64,000 nt of DNA. It comes from Fischerella sp. PCC 9605 (GTDB lineage: Bacteria > Cyanobacteriota > Cyanobacteriia > Cyanobacteriales > Nostocaceae). Made by a program: the position numbers and the translations under genes. The stretch lies in contig NZ_ALVT01000034.1 of NCBI RefSeq assembly GCF_000517105.1, positions 336,610 through 400,609 of the forward strand. The letters are read 5' to 3'. Position 1 is the first letter of the stretch, and every line of letters starts with the position of its first letter. Below the pieces are notes generated by a model. That model worked only from the letters and a program-made list of their open reading frames with translations. It was not told the DNA's origin and searched no databases. Positions 63,433 through 64,000 of this stretch are shown in pieces.

Positions 63433-64000
63433 TGGTTTTTCCATAGTTGCTTTTTCCTACTGGATAGAGGAATGCATTATGCTTTGGAACTATGAGTTAT
63501 AATTGTTATTCGGAGCTAGTTACCAATTGCTTTTTATGGTGAAGTAAATTTGTGGTTGTTAAGATGGTTCTCACTTAATTGTGTGATTTGCCAAAGCTCT
63601 AATGAAAAATTTTCTGCAAGCGCAAAGAGCCACTTATCACGGAACCTTATAAAGCTGTTATATGAATTTTTTTAACAGAGCTAAGCGATAGATTTGCTTT
63701 GCTGGAGCATTCGTCATTTAGCTTTGAATCGTCTATTTCATAAGTAGCAACAGACTTTATCATGTGTCCATATATAAGAACTCACAAGTTTTTCATTAGT
63801 TAAGCTCACAAAAGTTCTCATAAATTCAGATTGCAAATATCGAGGTTAGCCTTAAATCATTTTCTGCTTTTGTTTATAGGTGATTGAGGGGACAGAAGAC
63901 TTTTGAACTTCAGCAGCAGACACTGAAGATCGTGTAGAAAAAGGCAACGGAACAAAGGTGAGAATTAGAGTATCTCTTTAGGGTACAACTTTGTGCGGTC
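63433..64000. promoter_or_regulatory. Upstream region of the injection-system operon
   Basis: About 570 AT-rich bases without a gene. It should hold the promoter for the whole 29 kb cluster. I see no clear operator, inverted repeat of regulator type or RNA gene. Confidence 0.45.

Overview
The window looks like chromosomal DNA of a filamentous, heterocyst-type cyanobacterium (Nostocales-like). The reasons are: very frequent GCGATCGC-type octamers (HIP1); the dispersed GTAGACGC...GGCTTCCCG repeats and heptanucleotide tandem repeats typical of these genomes; an Anabaena-type sensory rhodopsin with its soluble transducer; and a large contractile injection system of the kind known from multicellular cyanobacteria. 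Many genes are broken or fragmentary, as is common in large Nostocales genomes. The species cannot be named from the sequence alone.

Layout. 0-7.6 kb: a small tyrosine recombinase, a secreted repeat protein, an L,D-transpeptidase, a baeRF-like protein, an mscS gene broken by one frameshift, and membrane proteins. 7.6-14.2 kb: an SGNH-hydrolase relic, a three-gene operon (aldonolactone oxidase-like flavoprotein, sensory-rhodopsin transducer, DUF2721 membrane protein), a P-type ATPase scrap, a lipoprotein, a CaCA antiporter behind a 5'-truncated class V aminotransferase, and a holin-IV-like membrane protein. 14.5-18.9 kb: a repeat cluster, a glycogen-debranching-type glycosidase, a monooxygenase tail fragment and two duplicated small lipoprotein genes.

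18.9-25.4 kb: a same-strand block with two Rieske proteins, a small unknown protein, an Anabaena-sensory-rhodopsin homologue, and an FAD monooxygenase whose start codon lies inside the rhodopsin gene. 25.5-27.9 kb: a decaying serine-recombinase transposon. 28-34.2 kb: small proteins, pyrG, an N-acetylmuramoyl-L-alanine amidase and a small peptidoglycan-binding protein.

34.7-63.4 kb (all minus strand, tightly packed, many overlapping starts and stops): a complete extracellular or thylakoid-type contractile injection system. In transcription order: leader protein, sheath, tube, zinc-ribbon protein, Pro-rich protein, DUF4255 terminator, AAA+ ATPase, small protein, CIS-tube protein, LysM protein, gpD-like hub, gpV-like spike, PAAR-like tip, gp25, two baseplate-J proteins, tail protein I-like, a beta-helix fibre candidate, a transthyretin-like protein, and three candidate cargo proteins. 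The cargo candidates share an N-terminal four-cysteine leader followed by different HExxH-bearing or unknown domains. This last set, plus the rhodopsin/oxygenase block, are the most interesting parts of the window.
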